Shown: positions 26,865 to 37,705, numbered from the stretch's first letter. The stretch: 64,000 nucleotides of DNA from Gordonia alkaliphila (GCF_023017165.1 NZ_JALKBW010000001.1:62001-126000), one strand, 5' to 3'. Numbers and translations are program-made. The notes: generated by a model not told the origin, from the sequence alone.

Positions 26865-28928
26865 CTACTCGGTCGCGGCGACCAGCCCGCGCCGACGCAG
26901 GAGCGGCTCGATCGTCGCCGGCTGCCCCAGGAGCCCGGCGTGCGCGGCCACCGGGTCGACGCTGTCGCCGCGCGACAGCACCGCATCGGCGAAGGCCAGG
27001 CCCAGTTCCCGTTGCAGCCCACCGCTTTTCAGGAACCACTGCTCGGTCTCGGCATCCAGGATCTCGGACCAGATGTAGCTGTAGTACGCCGACGAGTACC
27101 CGCCGCCGAAAATGTGATTGAAATAGCTGCTTCGGTAGCGCGGCGGGATCAGTGGCGACGCCAGACCGGCATCGGCGAGCGCCTGCGCCTCGAAGGCGAG
27201 CACGTCGGCGGGAACCTCGTCGACACCGAGCCGATGCCAGGCGAGGTCGAGGGCCGCGGCCGCGAGGTATTCGATGGTCGAGTGCGCCGAGTCGACGTCG
27301 CCCGCCGCCCGCACCGCGTCGAGCAGTGCGGCGGGAGCGGGTGCACCGGTCTCCGCGTGCCGCGCGTACCGCGTCACGACGTCCGGGTGGAGGGCCCACA
27401 TCTCGTTGACCTGCGAGGGGAACTCGACGAAGTCCCGTGGCACCGACGTGCCCGACTGCGACACGAACTCCACCGCCGACAGCAGACCGTGCACCGCGTG
27501 CCCGAACTCGTGGAAGGCGGTCACCAGCTGGTCCAACGACAGCAGGCACGGCTCCCCCGCCTCCGGCTTGGTCAGGTTCAGGACGTTGACCACGATCGGC
27601 CGGGTCTCGAGCTGCGTGGACTGGTCCACCACCGTGTTCATCCACGCGCCGCCGCGCTTGGACGGTCGGGCGAAGAAGTCGCCGACGAACAGGCCGATCC
27701 CGGCGCCGTCGGCGTCGGACACCTCCCACACCCGCACGTCGGGGTGGTAGCCGTGCAGGTCGGGGCGCTCGGTGAACGCCAGGCCGTACAGCGCACCGGC
27801 CGCGGCGAACACGCCGTCGTTCAGCACGGCGTCGAGCTCGCAGTACTGCTCGAACTCGTCGACGCCGCCCGCCGCCGCCGCGCCCGGTGCGTCCGCTGTG
27901 GCGCGCTGTTCGGCGGCCAGTGCGAACGTCACGTCCTCGGGGCGCAGCGCTGCGCCGTGCCGCTGCGTCAGCCGGGCCAGCTCTCGCTCGGATGCCGCCA
28001 TCGCCGCCGTCCCCAGGTCGCGGAGCAGATCGGCGACGGCCGCCGGATCCGGCGCGGTCTCCTCGGCGATCACGAACTCCGCGTGGTTGGCGTAGCCGAG
28101 CAACTGCGCCCGCCGGGCCCGCAGCTGCACGATCTCCAGAATCATTGCGCGCGTGTCGTTCTCGTTGCCGCGAGCACACCGGTCGATGGATGCCTGGAAG
28201 ACGCGGGCGCGCACCGCCGGCACCGTCAGCTTGGCCACCGACGACTGGCTGGTGGGCAGTTCCAGGGCGATCAGGTGGCCGTCGACGCCCGCCTGCTCGG
28301 CGGCCCGTCGTGCCGCCGCGATCTCCCCGGCCGACAGCCCGTCCAGGTCGGCGGCCTGGAGCACCTGCACCGCGGAGGCGTTGGTATCGTCGAGCAGCTT
28401 CTGGGAGAACTCGGTGGTCAGCGTGGCCAACCGCGCCGCGATGGCGCGCATCTCGGCCTGCCCCGCCGCATCGAGCGCCGCCCCGGCCCGCACCGCGTCG
28501 CGATACTTGCGTTCGGTCAGGCGCCGCTGCGGCTCGCTGAGCCCGAGTGCGTCGCGGTGGTCGTAGACCTCCGCGATGCGCGCGAACAGCGCCGGGTTCA
28601 TCGCGATCGTCGCGTGGTGCTCGGTGAGGCGCACCGCGAGTTCCTGCGCGATCCGCGCGCGCTGCGGATTGCTGTCGGCCCCTTCGAGATTGAAGAAGAT
28701 GCCGTTGGCGCGGGCCAGCAGTCGACCGGTCGCCTCCAGCGCGCCGACCGTGTTCGCGAACGTCGGCGGCTCCGGATCCTCGGCGATCGCCGCCACCTCG
28801 GCCAGGTGCGCGGGCAGCGCGAGGTCGTAGGCGGGCAGGAAGTCGTCGTCGGAGATCCGCGCGAAGTCCGGCAGGTCGTACGGGAGTCCGGAGTCGGCCA
28901 GCACCGGCGAGGCGGCGTAATCACTCAT
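26865..28928 (-). CDS. M3-family metallopeptidase (oligopeptidase A/Dcp-like)
   Basis: Cytoplasmic zinc peptidase that cuts short peptides. The 687 residues contain the zinc motif HEFGHAVHG (around residue 473) and downstream family motifs DFVEFPSQVNEMWA and YYSYIWSEILDAE. The absence of a signal peptide fits an oligopeptidase A or dipeptidyl carboxypeptidase role in peptide recycling. ATG at 28926-28928 is preferred; a GTG at 28935-28937 would add three residues. Same strand as lepA, 43 nt downstream of it. Confidence 0.9.
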   Translation of the reverse strand: MSDYAASPVLADSGLPYDLPDFARISDDDFLPAYDLALPAHLAEVAAIAEDPEPPTFANTVGALEATGRLLARANGIFFNLEGADSNPQRARIAQELAVRLTEHHATIAMNPALFARIAEVYDHRDALGLSEPQRRLTERKYRDAVRAGAALDAAGQAEMRAIAARLATLTTEFSQKLLDDTNASAVQVLQAADLDGLSAGEIAAARRAAEQAGVDGHLIALELPTSQSSVAKLTVPAVRARVFQASIDRCARGNENDTRAMILEIVQLRARRAQLLGYANHAEFVIAEETAPDPAAVADLLRDLGTAAMAASERELARLTQRHGAALRPEDVTFALAAEQRATADAPGAAAAGGVDEFEQYCELDAVLNDGVFAAAGALYGLAFTERPDLHGYHPDVRVWEVSDADGAGIGLFVGDFFARPSKRGGAWMNTVVDQSTQLETRPIVVNVLNLTKPEAGEPCLLSLDQLVTAFHEFGHAVHGLLSAVEFVSQSGTSVPRDFVEFPSQVNEMWALHPDVVTRYARHAETGAPAPAALLDAVRAAGDVDSAHSTIEYLAAAALDLAWHRLGVDEVPADVLAFEAQALADAGLASPLIPPRYRSSYFNHIFGGGYSSAYYSYIWSEILDAETEQWFLKSGGLQRELGLAFADAVLSRGDSVDPVAAHAGLLGQPATIEPLLRRRGLVAATE

Positions 28929-28971
28929 ACGCCCCACTCTGCCATTCGCGCGGGGACCGCCGCGCCGGGGA

Positions 28972-30830
<1,859 letters not shown>

Positions 30831-30970
30831 GGCAACTGCTCCTTGGGGCGAAGGTTCGTCGTCATTCTCTCACGAGAACTGTCGGACCCCGACCAGCGTC
30901 AGCAGCGGACCGGCCGCGCCGCGCTCGACGCGGCACCGATGGAGGTCTGGGCGCCGATAGGGTGAACGCC

Positions 30971-31639
30971 ATGACTACGCCCGACGCGCTCGTCCACGCT
31001 GACGGAGTGGCCGCTGCCCTGGCCTGCCCGAAGAGTCCGCGCGGCCTGGTGATCCTGGCGCACGGAGCCGGCAGCGACCGCGACTCGGTGCTGCTGCGCA
31101 CACTGTCGGACGCGTTGACCGCCCGCGGGTGGGCCGTCGCCCGCATCGACCTGCCGTATCGACAGCAGCGCCCCAAGGGTCCGCCGTCGCCGTCCAAGGC
31201 GGCCGCCGACCGCGAGGGCATCCGGGCCGCCGTCGCCGCGCTCCGCCCGTCGGTGCCCGACGGCCCACTCATCGTGGGCGGGCAGTCGTACGGCGGCAGG
31301 CAGGCCTCCATGCTGCTGGCGGAGGATCCGACGGTGGCCGCCGGTCTGCTGCTGACGTCCTATCCGCTGCACCCGCCCGGCAAGCCGGAGAAGGCCCGCA
31401 CCGAGCACCTGTCGCGCATCACCACGCCGACGCTGATCATCCACGGCCGCAGCGATGCTTTCGCCACCTCGGACGAGATCGCCGCCGCGGCAACACTCTT
31501 CGCGGGCCCGGTGCGCGTCGTCGAGGTCGACCGCGCCGATCACGGCCTCAAACCCGAACGCAGCGGCGTCGGCGAGCTGACCGCCGTCGCGGTCGACGAG
31601 TTCTTCCCCCGTTCCGAACTCGAGGAGGATCACGCGTGA
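30971..31639 (+). CDS. Alpha/beta family hydrolase (dienelactone hydrolase-like)
   Basis: A 222-residue cytoplasmic hydrolase with an early GAGSDRDS loop (LAHGAGSDRDSVLL), nucleophile elbow GGQSYGGRQ (Ser), Asp in IIHGRSDAF and His in ADHGLKPE. This set matches the KANL3/Tex30-type alpha/beta hydrolases. ATG at 30971 has AGGG 11 nt upstream; a GTG at 30962 is in frame. Its stop overlaps the start of the PemK-like gene (GTGA). Divergent from lepA with 140 nt between. Substrate unknown. Confidence 0.75.
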   Translation: MTTPDALVHADGVAAALACPKSPRGLVILAHGAGSDRDSVLLRTLSDALTARGWAVARIDLPYRQQRPKGPPSPSKAAADREGIRAAVAALRPSVPDGPLIVGGQSYGGRQASMLLAEDPTVAAGLLLTSYPLHPPGKPEKARTEHLSRITTPTLIIHGRSDAFATSDEIAAAATLFAGPVRVVEVDRADHGLKPERSGVGELTAVAVDEFFPRSELEEDHA

Positions 31640-32052
31640 CCACGCAGCGCCGCGGCCCGCTCGCCACCCGGCCCACCGGCGACCTCGCGCGCGAGATCGT
31701 CTACGCCCCCGACCTGGACGGTGCCGCCGACCCGGGCGAGATCGTGTGGACGTGGGTGCCGTTCGAAGAGGACGCCACGCAGGGCAAGGACCGACCGGTC
31801 CTCGTCGTCGGACGGCAGGGTCCGGAACTGCTCGGCCTGATGCTGTCCTCGCAGGACTACCACCGGAACGACGACGACTGGCTCAGCGTCGGCTCCGGCG
31901 CCTGGGACCGCAACGAGCGGGAGAGCTTCGTCCGTCTCGACCGCGTGCTGGTCGTCGAGGAACACGGCATCCGTCGCGAAGGCGCGATCTGCTCCCGCGA
32001 CGCGTTCGAGGCAGTCGCCGACCAACTCCGGTCGCGCTACAACTGGGGCTGA
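31636..32052 (+). CDS. PemK/MazF-like fold protein (Rv2405-like), no antitoxin adjacent
   Basis: A 138-residue protein whose core, DPGEIVWTWVPFEEDATQGK then DRPVLVVGRQG, resembles the beta-barrel start of MazF/PemK RNases (PGDIVWVDFGPV..KTRPALVV), and which has later strands LGLMLSSQDY and WLSVGSGAWD. In M. tuberculosis a related gene (Rv2405) also lies near lepA and is labelled PemK-like. No antitoxin gene is next to it; instead it is translationally coupled to a hydrolase (GTGA). Conserved synteny argues against an ordinary mobile toxin. Toxicity is unproven. Confidence 0.65.
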   Translation: MTTQRRGPLATRPTGDLAREIVYAPDLDGAADPGEIVWTWVPFEEDATQGKDRPVLVVGRQGPELLGLMLSSQDYHRNDDDWLSVGSGAWDRNERESFVRLDRVLVVEEHGIRREGAICSRDAFEAVADQLRSRYNWG

Positions 32053-32064
32053 ACGCTCGGCCGC

Positions 32065-33207
32065 TCAGCGCTGCTGCAGGCGATCGCGCAATCCGATCGC
32101 ACGACGCTTGACCCGTCGCGCCACGTCGCGCGCCTGCGTCTTCAGCGCGGGCCGCGGCTCCGGGTTGGGCATCGTCTTGATCCAGTACGCAAGGGCGTCC
32201 AGTCCGGCTTCCAGCGCCTGCTCGGGGGTGGGCGGCGGAGCCTCGTCGACGTCGACGGACAGATCCACGCGCAGGTCGTCGAGCGTCCCGGTGACCGCGT
32301 AGCCCGCACCTTCCAGGGTGGCGATCATGTCGTTGGACTGCTCGGCGGCCCAGACCCGCTGCTCCGCGGTGAGCCCGAGCGGCTTGCCGGCGCTGGTCGC
32401 CCGCAGCGCTTCACCGATGAAGCGGCGCTTGACGATGCCCTCGTAGCGCCACCAGTCGATGTCGGCGGGCTGGATCCGACTGTTGAGGCGGCGCAGGAAC
32501 TCGGTCTGCGCCGCCGACAGCGACGTGTTGTCGCGCTCGCCGACCTTCGGCAGCACCGCCGGGTCGACGCCCAGCACCGACAGGAACCGCTCCCACAGGC
32601 CGTCGCCCGGCTGCGCGGTACCGGCGGCCGGCACGGTGACGATGTGCATGCGCTCGGGCGGAAGCACCTTCGCCCACTTCTCCACCACGGCCAGGTAGTC
32701 CTGGTACTCCCAGAACGGCTCCTCGGCGAAGCCGTCGGCCACCGGATCGGCGTGCCGGTAGCGCGCCACCGACGCCAGGAAGTCGTCGAACGACGCCGGT
32801 CGCTGATTCTTGACGTTCTCCTGCCACACCGACGGCAGCTGGCGCGCGAGGTCCCGGACGGTGAGGACCATGTGCACTTCGTCGGCGAACGACAGATCGT
32901 CCATCAGCGTCGCGATGTGCTGATCCTTGGCGTTGGCGTACAGCTCGTGGGAGACCACCGACTTCCCGGGCCAGGCCTTCATCTGCGCCACCATCCGCGG
33001 CCAGGCGCCGGCCCGCTCCGGGGTGGCCCACGCCAGGTAGCGCTCGGGCTGCAGGTGGGCGGCCGCGTGGAAGTGGTCCTCCATCGTCACGCCCGGGTAG
33101 AGCAGGTCGGCCTTCTCCAGCGCGAGGTCGCGATTCACCCACAGCCGATCCTGCAGGTGGGTGGTCCCGGTCTTGGGCAGTCCGACGTGGACGTAGACAA
33201 TCGACAT
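32065..33207 (-). CDS. Sulfotransferase family protein
   Basis: The 380-residue protein begins MSIVYVHVGLPKTGTTHLQD, in which GLPKTGTT is the 5'-phosphosulfate loop of PAPS-dependent sulfotransferases. A 3'-phosphate-type region could be VLTVRDLARQLPSVWQ. The C-terminal third (DEAPPPTPEQALEAGLDALA and a basic tail RRVKRRAIGLRDRLQQR) is variable. It would move a sulfuryl group from PAPS to a carbohydrate or lipid. The local ATP sulfurylase lacks an APS kinase domain, so PAPS must come from a kinase elsewhere. Substrate unknown; a cell envelope glycolipid is likely for this order. Confidence 0.75.
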   Translation of the reverse strand: MSIVYVHVGLPKTGTTHLQDRLWVNRDLALEKADLLYPGVTMEDHFHAAAHLQPERYLAWATPERAGAWPRMVAQMKAWPGKSVVSHELYANAKDQHIATLMDDLSFADEVHMVLTVRDLARQLPSVWQENVKNQRPASFDDFLASVARYRHADPVADGFAEEPFWEYQDYLAVVEKWAKVLPPERMHIVTVPAAGTAQPGDGLWERFLSVLGVDPAVLPKVGERDNTSLSAAQTEFLRRLNSRIQPADIDWWRYEGIVKRRFIGEALRATSAGKPLGLTAEQRVWAAEQSNDMIATLEGAGYAVTGTLDDLRVDLSVDVDEAPPPTPEQALEAGLDALAYWIKTMPNPEPRPALKTQARDVARRVKRRAIGLRDRLQQR

Positions 33208-33286
33208 AATGCTGCTCAGCATAGGTCGCGGCGCACCGCGTCGACCGACGGACCCGCCGCGCGCCGGCGGGCGCGCACCGGCGGAT

Positions 33287-33315
33287 TTGGGGCGGCCCTA
33301 CCCCGCTGGTAATCT
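33287..33315 (+). promoter_or_regulatory. rpsT promoter
   Basis: TTGGGG (33287-33292) and TAATCT (33310-33315) are separated by 17 bp. The same TAATCT -10 box precedes rpmB in this window. Transcription would begin near 33322, leaving a leader of about 135 nt before rpsT. Confidence 0.55.
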
Positions 33316-33334
33316 AGAACGCTGTTGCAGTGAC

Positions 33335-33365
33335 ATCGGACCGCGAGCCTGGCGAACGGTCCGAT
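33335..33365 (+). promoter_or_regulatory. Hairpin in the rpsT leader RNA
   Basis: ATCGGACCG (33335-33343) and CGGTCCGAT (33357-33365) form a perfect 9-bp stem with a 13-nt loop in the untranslated leader of rpsT. Ribosomal protein S20 autoregulates in other bacteria, so a regulatory role is possible but not shown here. Confidence 0.4.
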
Positions 33366-33456
33366 CGGGCAGGTCGTTCGGCGATCTCCCACCGCACGTC
33401 AAACGAGAAAAAGCGCAGTCGCAGACGCGGCTGACCAAGGATGTAAGGAAATACGC

Positions 33457-33717
33457 GTGGCAAACATCAAGTCGCAGATCAAGCGGAACAAGACCAACGA
33501 GGCTGCCCGCCAGCGCAACCAGTCGGTGCGCAGCGCCCTCCGTACCGCTCTCCGCAACTTCCGCGAGACCGTCGCCGGTGGCGACAAGGACCAGGCCGCA
33601 GCTCAGCTGGTCACAACCAGCCGCGCGCTCGACAAGGCCGCCAGCAAGGGCATCATCCACAAGAACCAGGCCGCCAACAAGAAGTCGGCCATGGCTGTGG
33701 CAGTCAACAAGCTCTGA
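33457..33717 (+). CDS. rpsT: 30S ribosomal protein S20
   Basis: Primary 16S rRNA-binding protein of the 30S body, made of long helices. The 86 residues start [20 protein letters not shown] and end with [20 protein letters not shown], both typical. GTG start with AAGGAA 6 nt upstream. Monocistronic: its own promoter, a structured leader, and a hairpin terminator shared with convergent holA. Confidence 0.97.
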   Translation: MANIKSQIKRNKTNEAARQRNQSVRSALRTALRNFRETVAGGDKDQAAAQLVTTSRALDKAASKGIIHKNQAANKKSAMAVAVNKL

Positions 33718-33781
33718 TCGGCCCGCGGCTCACGCCGCACCCTGCATGAGGCCCCCGCGGTCTCGCATAGCTTCCTGCGTT

Positions 33782-33814
33782 CACCCCGACGATATCCACG
33801 CGGTCGTCGGGGTG
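33782..33814. terminator. Terminator hairpin between rpsT and holA
   Basis: CACCCCGACGA (33782-33792) and TCGTCGGGGTG (33804-33814) form a perfect 11-bp stem with an 11-nt loop between two convergent genes. There is no marked T-run, but the stem works in both directions. Confidence 0.65.
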
Positions 33815-33875
33815 TTCGTCGTCTCCGGGACAGACGCGATGGTGTCCCGACGGCCTCCGGCGCGCCGGGACCGGC

Positions 33876-34847
33876 TCAGCGACCGCGGCGAGGACGCAGC
33901 TGGGCGACGGTGGACACCGCGTGCTCGAGCGCGTAGTCGGCGTCAGCGGCCTGGCCCTTGACCGCGCCGTTGAGATCGGCGACGACGAGGACGGCCTGAC
34001 CGATCGACGCGGAGTCCCAGGCGCGCGCCTGCGTCTGCACCTTCCCCACCCGGCCCGGCGGCATGCCGAGCTCGGAGGCGATCGAGTACTTGTCGCCCGG
34101 CCCGAACGAACGCACCCGGGCGATCGCGTGCACGGCCTCGGCGAGCGCGTCGGCCAGCAGCACCCGTGCGGTGCCGCGGTGCTGGGCCCAGGTCAGCGCT
34201 TCCAGTGCTCCGGCGAGGTCGCCGGTCACCGCCTTGTCGGCCACCTCGAAACCGGTCACTTCCGGGCGCCCCACGTAATAGGTCCGCACCGCGGCCTCGT
34301 CGACCTTGCCGCCGGTGTCCGACACCAGCTGGTGGCAGGCCGCCGACAACTCGCGCAAGTCCGAGCCGACCAGATCGGTCACCAGTTCCACCACGTCGGC
34401 GCTGACCCGCACGCCCAGGCCGCGGAACTCGGTGCGGACGAAGTCGACGCGCTCGGACGGCCACTTCGGGGCGGCGCACTCGAATTCGACGGCGCCCGCC
34501 GTGCGCAGCTCCCCGACCATCGCCTTCTGTCGGCCGCCGCCGGTGTGGATCACCATCATCGTGATGCCCTCGGGCAGCGACTTCGCGGTGGCGGTGATCA
34601 GCCCGGCGGGTTCCTTACCCGCCTCGGCCGCCGACTCCACCACCACGATGCGGTCCTCGGCGAACAGCGACGGGCTCAGCAGCTCGGCCAGTTCCGGCCC
34701 GGTCACCTCGCCGGCCCGCACGCGCGTCACCGGCACGTCCTCCCCGGTGTCCCGGGATTGCTGCGCCGCGACCTGTTTGATGACCCGACCGGTCAAGAAG
34801 TCGTCGTCGCCCAACAGCAGATACAGCCGATCGCTCACGTCGACCAT
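33876..34847 (-). CDS. holA: DNA polymerase III subunit delta
   Basis: Clamp-loader subunit that opens the beta sliding clamp. The 323 residues begin VDVSDRLYLLLGDDDFLTGR, with an AAA+-like N-terminal domain lacking a functional P-loop, then the collar helices; IVVVESAAEAGKEPAGL and VDFVRTEFRGLGVRVSADVV fit the actinobacterial delta subunit. ATG at 34845-34847 is chosen; a GTG at 34857-34859 would add four residues. Its 5' part is overlapped by the 3' end of comEC in another frame. Confidence 0.9.
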   Translation of the reverse strand: MVDVSDRLYLLLGDDDFLTGRVIKQVAAQQSRDTGEDVPVTRVRAGEVTGPELAELLSPSLFAEDRIVVVESAAEAGKEPAGLITATAKSLPEGITMMVIHTGGGRQKAMVGELRTAGAVEFECAAPKWPSERVDFVRTEFRGLGVRVSADVVELVTDLVGSDLRELSAACHQLVSDTGGKVDEAAVRTYYVGRPEVTGFEVADKAVTGDLAGALEALTWAQHRGTARVLLADALAEAVHAIARVRSFGPGDKYSIASELGMPPGRVGKVQTQARAWDSASIGQAVLVVADLNGAVKGQAADADYALEHAVSTVAQLRPRRGR

Positions 34848-36354
34848 CGTGCCATGCACCCCCGACGGCAGCGCCGCCCAGTCGCTCCCCGGCGCGCTCG
34901 CGGGCCCGCCAGACCAGCGCGGCGAAGATCCCGATGAGCGTCACCACGATCGCCGCCTGCCACCCCGGCACCTGCGGCGCCGACCACGCGTGCCCGCCCA
35001 GCCCCTGCGCGCAGGCGACCAGCCACCACATCTCCGGTCCGGTCGCCCGGATCAGCCACTCGGCGACCAGCGCGCCGACCCCCGACATCGCACCGATCGC
35101 CCCCACCAGGGCCGCCACCGTCCCGAGCAACGCGATCACCCCCACCACCGGGGCCACGAGCAGATTCGCCGGCAGCGACACCAGGCTGACGCGGTCGGAG
35201 ATCGCGATCACCAGCGGTGTGGTCAGGATCTGCGCCGCCATCGTCATCGCCAACAGCACTGCCACCGGCTCGGGCACGCGGCGGACCATCCACCACTGCC
35301 GCAGCGGTGCCGCCCACAGCACCAGCCCGAGCGTGGCCACCACCGACAGCGCGAAACCCGGCCCCACCGCCATCTGCGGCCAGAACAGCAGTACCACGAC
35401 CACCGCCGCCCCCAGCGCGGGCAGCGCCTGCGCGCGCCGCGCCGCCAACGCCCCGAGTAGGCCGACCCCGCCCATCACCGCCGCCCGCAGCACGCTGTCG
35501 GTGGGCCGCACCAGGATCACGAAGCCGAACATGGTCGCCAGGCCCACCGCCACCGTCAGCCGCGTCGACGCCCCGGCGAGTCGGACCGCGAGCACCACCG
35601 CACCGCACACGAGGGAGAAGTTGGCACCGGAGACCGCGGTCAAGTGGGTGAGGCCGGCCGCGGAGAAGTCGGTGCGCAACTGCTGATCGAGCAGCCCCGT
35701 GTCGCCGAGCACCAGTCCCGGAAACAGACCGGCCGCCTGCGGCGGCAGGGCTCGCGCCGACAGCTCGCGCAACCGGGAGCGGACCTGACCCGCCCACCGC
35801 TGCCACGGCGGCGCCTGCGCCACCACCCGCGGTTCGTCGACGGCGGTGAGGCGCGCCGCCACCAATCGGTTCGCGGGCCCCGGCGGCGGTGGTCGCACCC
35901 GCACGCGGACCGAAAGGCGCTGTCCCGGAACAGTTTCCGGCAGCTGCGTGGCACGGGTCAGGAGCACTGCGTCGACGGCCCGCAACTGCCGCCCACCCGC
36001 CTCCAGAACCCGTACCGGCAGCGCGGCTCCCCCGTTGCCGGCGAAGACCCGCGGATCGCCGGACACCTGCAGCACGACCGGCGGTTTGCCGTCCAGGTCC
36101 CGGACCGGCGACGACTCCACCAGTGCGATCCGGATCGCGCACACCGCACCGGCGGCAGCGGCCACTCCGCACACGCCCAGGACGGTGGCCGCGAGCGCCG
36201 CCCGCCGGTGACGCCAGCCGAACCACCCCGCGGCCGCGGCGACCGTCCACGTCGCGGTCAGCACCAGCGTGACAGGCAGCGGTGTGGCGAGCGCGATCGC
36301 GCAGGTGCCCCAGCACGCCGCGGCCGGTCCCGCGAGGCGCAGGTCGACGGCCAT
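34615..36354 (-). CDS. comEC: ComEC/Rec2-type DNA transport membrane protein
   Basis: Inner membrane channel that takes up single-stranded DNA in naturally competent bacteria; role unproven in this order. From ATG at 36352-36354 the 579 residues have several N-terminal helices, an OB-like DUF4131 region (about 75-190) and the competence domain with AAGLTHLTAVSGANFSLV and about seven helices. The C-terminal metallo-beta-lactamase domain of longer ComEC proteins is missing. The last helix ends near WRARERAG; after that the frame stays open for about 80 residues (ERLGGAAVGGAWHDGRRERS) that lie over holA and look like non-conserved read-through. The ATG overlaps the comEA stop by 1 nt. Confidence 0.85.
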   Translation of the reverse strand: MAVDLRLAGPAAACWGTCAIALATPLPVTLVLTATWTVAAAAGWFGWRHRRAALAATVLGVCGVAAAAGAVCAIRIALVESSPVRDLDGKPPVVLQVSGDPRVFAGNGGAALPVRVLEAGGRQLRAVDAVLLTRATQLPETVPGQRLSVRVRVRPPPPGPANRLVAARLTAVDEPRVVAQAPPWQRWAGQVRSRLRELSARALPPQAAGLFPGLVLGDTGLLDQQLRTDFSAAGLTHLTAVSGANFSLVCGAVVLAVRLAGASTRLTVAVGLATMFGFVILVRPTDSVLRAAVMGGVGLLGALAARRAQALPALGAAVVVVLLFWPQMAVGPGFALSVVATLGLVLWAAPLRQWWMVRRVPEPVAVLLAMTMAAQILTTPLVIAISDRVSLVSLPANLLVAPVVGVIALLGTVAALVGAIGAMSGVGALVAEWLIRATGPEMWWLVACAQGLGGHAWSAPQVPGWQAAIVVTLIGIFAALVWRARERAGERLGGAAVGGAWHDGRRERSAVSAVGRRRLLDRSGHQTGRGAAIPGHRGGRAGDARAGRRGDRAGTGRAAEPVAVRRGPHRGGGVGGRGG

Positions 36355-37484
36355 CAGCCCACGGTCACCGCGTCGCGGAGCTTGGCCAGTCGTGCGGGGC
36401 CGATGCCGTCCACGTCGGCGAGCTGGTCCACCGAGGTGAAGCCCCCGTGCTGCTCCCGCCAGGCGATGATCGCCTGCGCCGTGACCGGTCCGACGCCGGG
36501 CAGGGTGTCCAGCTCGGCGAGGGTGGCGGTGTTGAGGTCGACCTTCGCCGCGGCGCCGCCGGCCCCGGGTGCGACAGGCGAGCGGCCGGCGCTCGCACCG
36601 TCGCCGGCCACCGGTCCCGCGCCGGAGGACACCACGGCGCTGCGCACCGAGCCGACCGCGGGATCGCGCGTGCCGACGAGGACCTGATCGCCGTCGTGCA
36701 GGATCTGCGCCAGGTTCAGGCTCAGCACGTCGGCCTGCGCGCGTGCGCCCCCGGCCTGCTCCAGCGCCTGGGCCACCCGAGAGTCGGGCGCCAGCCGGAC
36801 CAGCCCCGGCTTGTGCACCAGACCGGCGACGCTCACCACGATCTCGGTCGCCGCGGCGCTCGAGGGCGCACTACTCGCCGACGGGCTGCCTTCCGCGCCG
36901 GGCGATCCGCCGGACTCCGCGGTGGGCGTCGGCCCGGCCGACGCCGGAAAGTTCACGAGCGGCGCCGCGGGCTCGGTGTTCCGCAGCAGGGTGAAGCCCG
37001 CGATGACACAGGCAATGACCCCGAGACCGATCAGGGCGAGCGCCGCGGGCGGGAGCATGGTCAACCGCCGCTTCGGCGGTGCACCCCAGTCGTCCTCATC
37101 GTCCTCATCGGGCTCCTCCCCAACGAGTTCGCGCTCGTCGAGATCGTCCCCGTTCCCGTCGTACTCCGCGTCCCCGTCGCGCGCGTCGAGCACTTCGCTC
37201 CAGCCGCTCTCGCTCGCCGCGCTGGAGTTCTCGTCGCAGGCCTCCGCGCCTCCGCTAGGATCGCCGCGCCCGGCCCACGCCCGACGGCCCGCCGGCGTGT
37301 CCAACCAGGCCGGAATCGCGGTGGCGCCCCACTCGTCCGCACCCCATTCTTCGGCCGACTGCTCATCGTCGGACCGGCGCGCGGACGACTCGACCGGTTC
37401 GGTACGCGGTCCCGGGACGAGGCGCGGACGCGGCAGCACCCGATCGAGTGGACTGTTCGCTGCGGTGGAAGATCGCCTGGCCAT
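36354..37484 (-). CDS. comEA: ComEA-family helix-hairpin-helix DNA-binding protein
   Basis: DNA receptor partner of ComEC. The 376 residues show a long acidic N-terminal cytoplasmic part (for example EEPDEDDEDDWGAPP), one membrane helix near 147-168 (LPPAALALIGLGVIACVIAG), a Ser/Pro/Ala-rich linker, an SLBB domain (VVSVAGLVHKPGLVRLAPDS) and two helix-hairpin-helix motifs at 315-376 (VDLNTATLAELDTLPGVGPV, LADVDGIGPARLAKLRDAV). The ATG at 37482-37484 was selected because the open frame upstream has no conserved content and crosses a large inverted repeat. Heads the comEA-comEC-holA unit. Confidence 0.88.
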   Translation of the reverse strand: MARRSSTAANSPLDRVLPRPRLVPGPRTEPVESSARRSDDEQSAEEWGADEWGATAIPAWLDTPAGRRAWAGRGDPSGGAEACDENSSAASESGWSEVLDARDGDAEYDGNGDDLDERELVGEEPDEDDEDDWGAPPKRRLTMLPPAALALIGLGVIACVIAGFTLLRNTEPAAPLVNFPASAGPTPTAESGGSPGAEGSPSASSAPSSAAATEIVVSVAGLVHKPGLVRLAPDSRVAQALEQAGGARAQADVLSLNLAQILHDGDQVLVGTRDPAVGSVRSAVVSSGAGPVAGDGASAGRSPVAPGAGGAAAKVDLNTATLAELDTLPGVGPVTAQAIIAWREQHGGFTSVDQLADVDGIGPARLAKLRDAVTVG

Positions 37485-37628
37485 GCCGCGACGGTAGACC
37501 GCCCCAGCCGCCGCTACGAGGCCGTCACGGGGCCTCCTGTGGACAGCCGCCGTTGTCCACACGGTCCCGACCCCACCGGTGGCGCGTACTTCCCCGCCCG
37601 AGCACCCGCGGGCTAGTCGACTTCGGAG

Positions 37629-37693
37629 TTCACTGGCACCGAGCGACCCTCCGTGGTCAATATGACCAAGGAGGGTCGCTCTGTGCCAGTGAA
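37629..37693. terminator. Very long near-perfect inverted repeat between degV and comEA
   Basis: TTCACTGGCAC (37629-37639) pairs with 37683-37693, GAGCGACCCTCC (37641-37652) with 37670-37681, and TGGTCA (37654-37659) with TGACCA (37663-37668), leaving ATA as loop: 29 base pairs and two mismatches over 65 nt. It follows the degV stop by 12 nt, so it probably ends the nadD-degV operon transcript. There is no T-tract. Confidence 0.6.
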
Positions 37694-37705
37694 GTCGCGC
37701 GAGAG

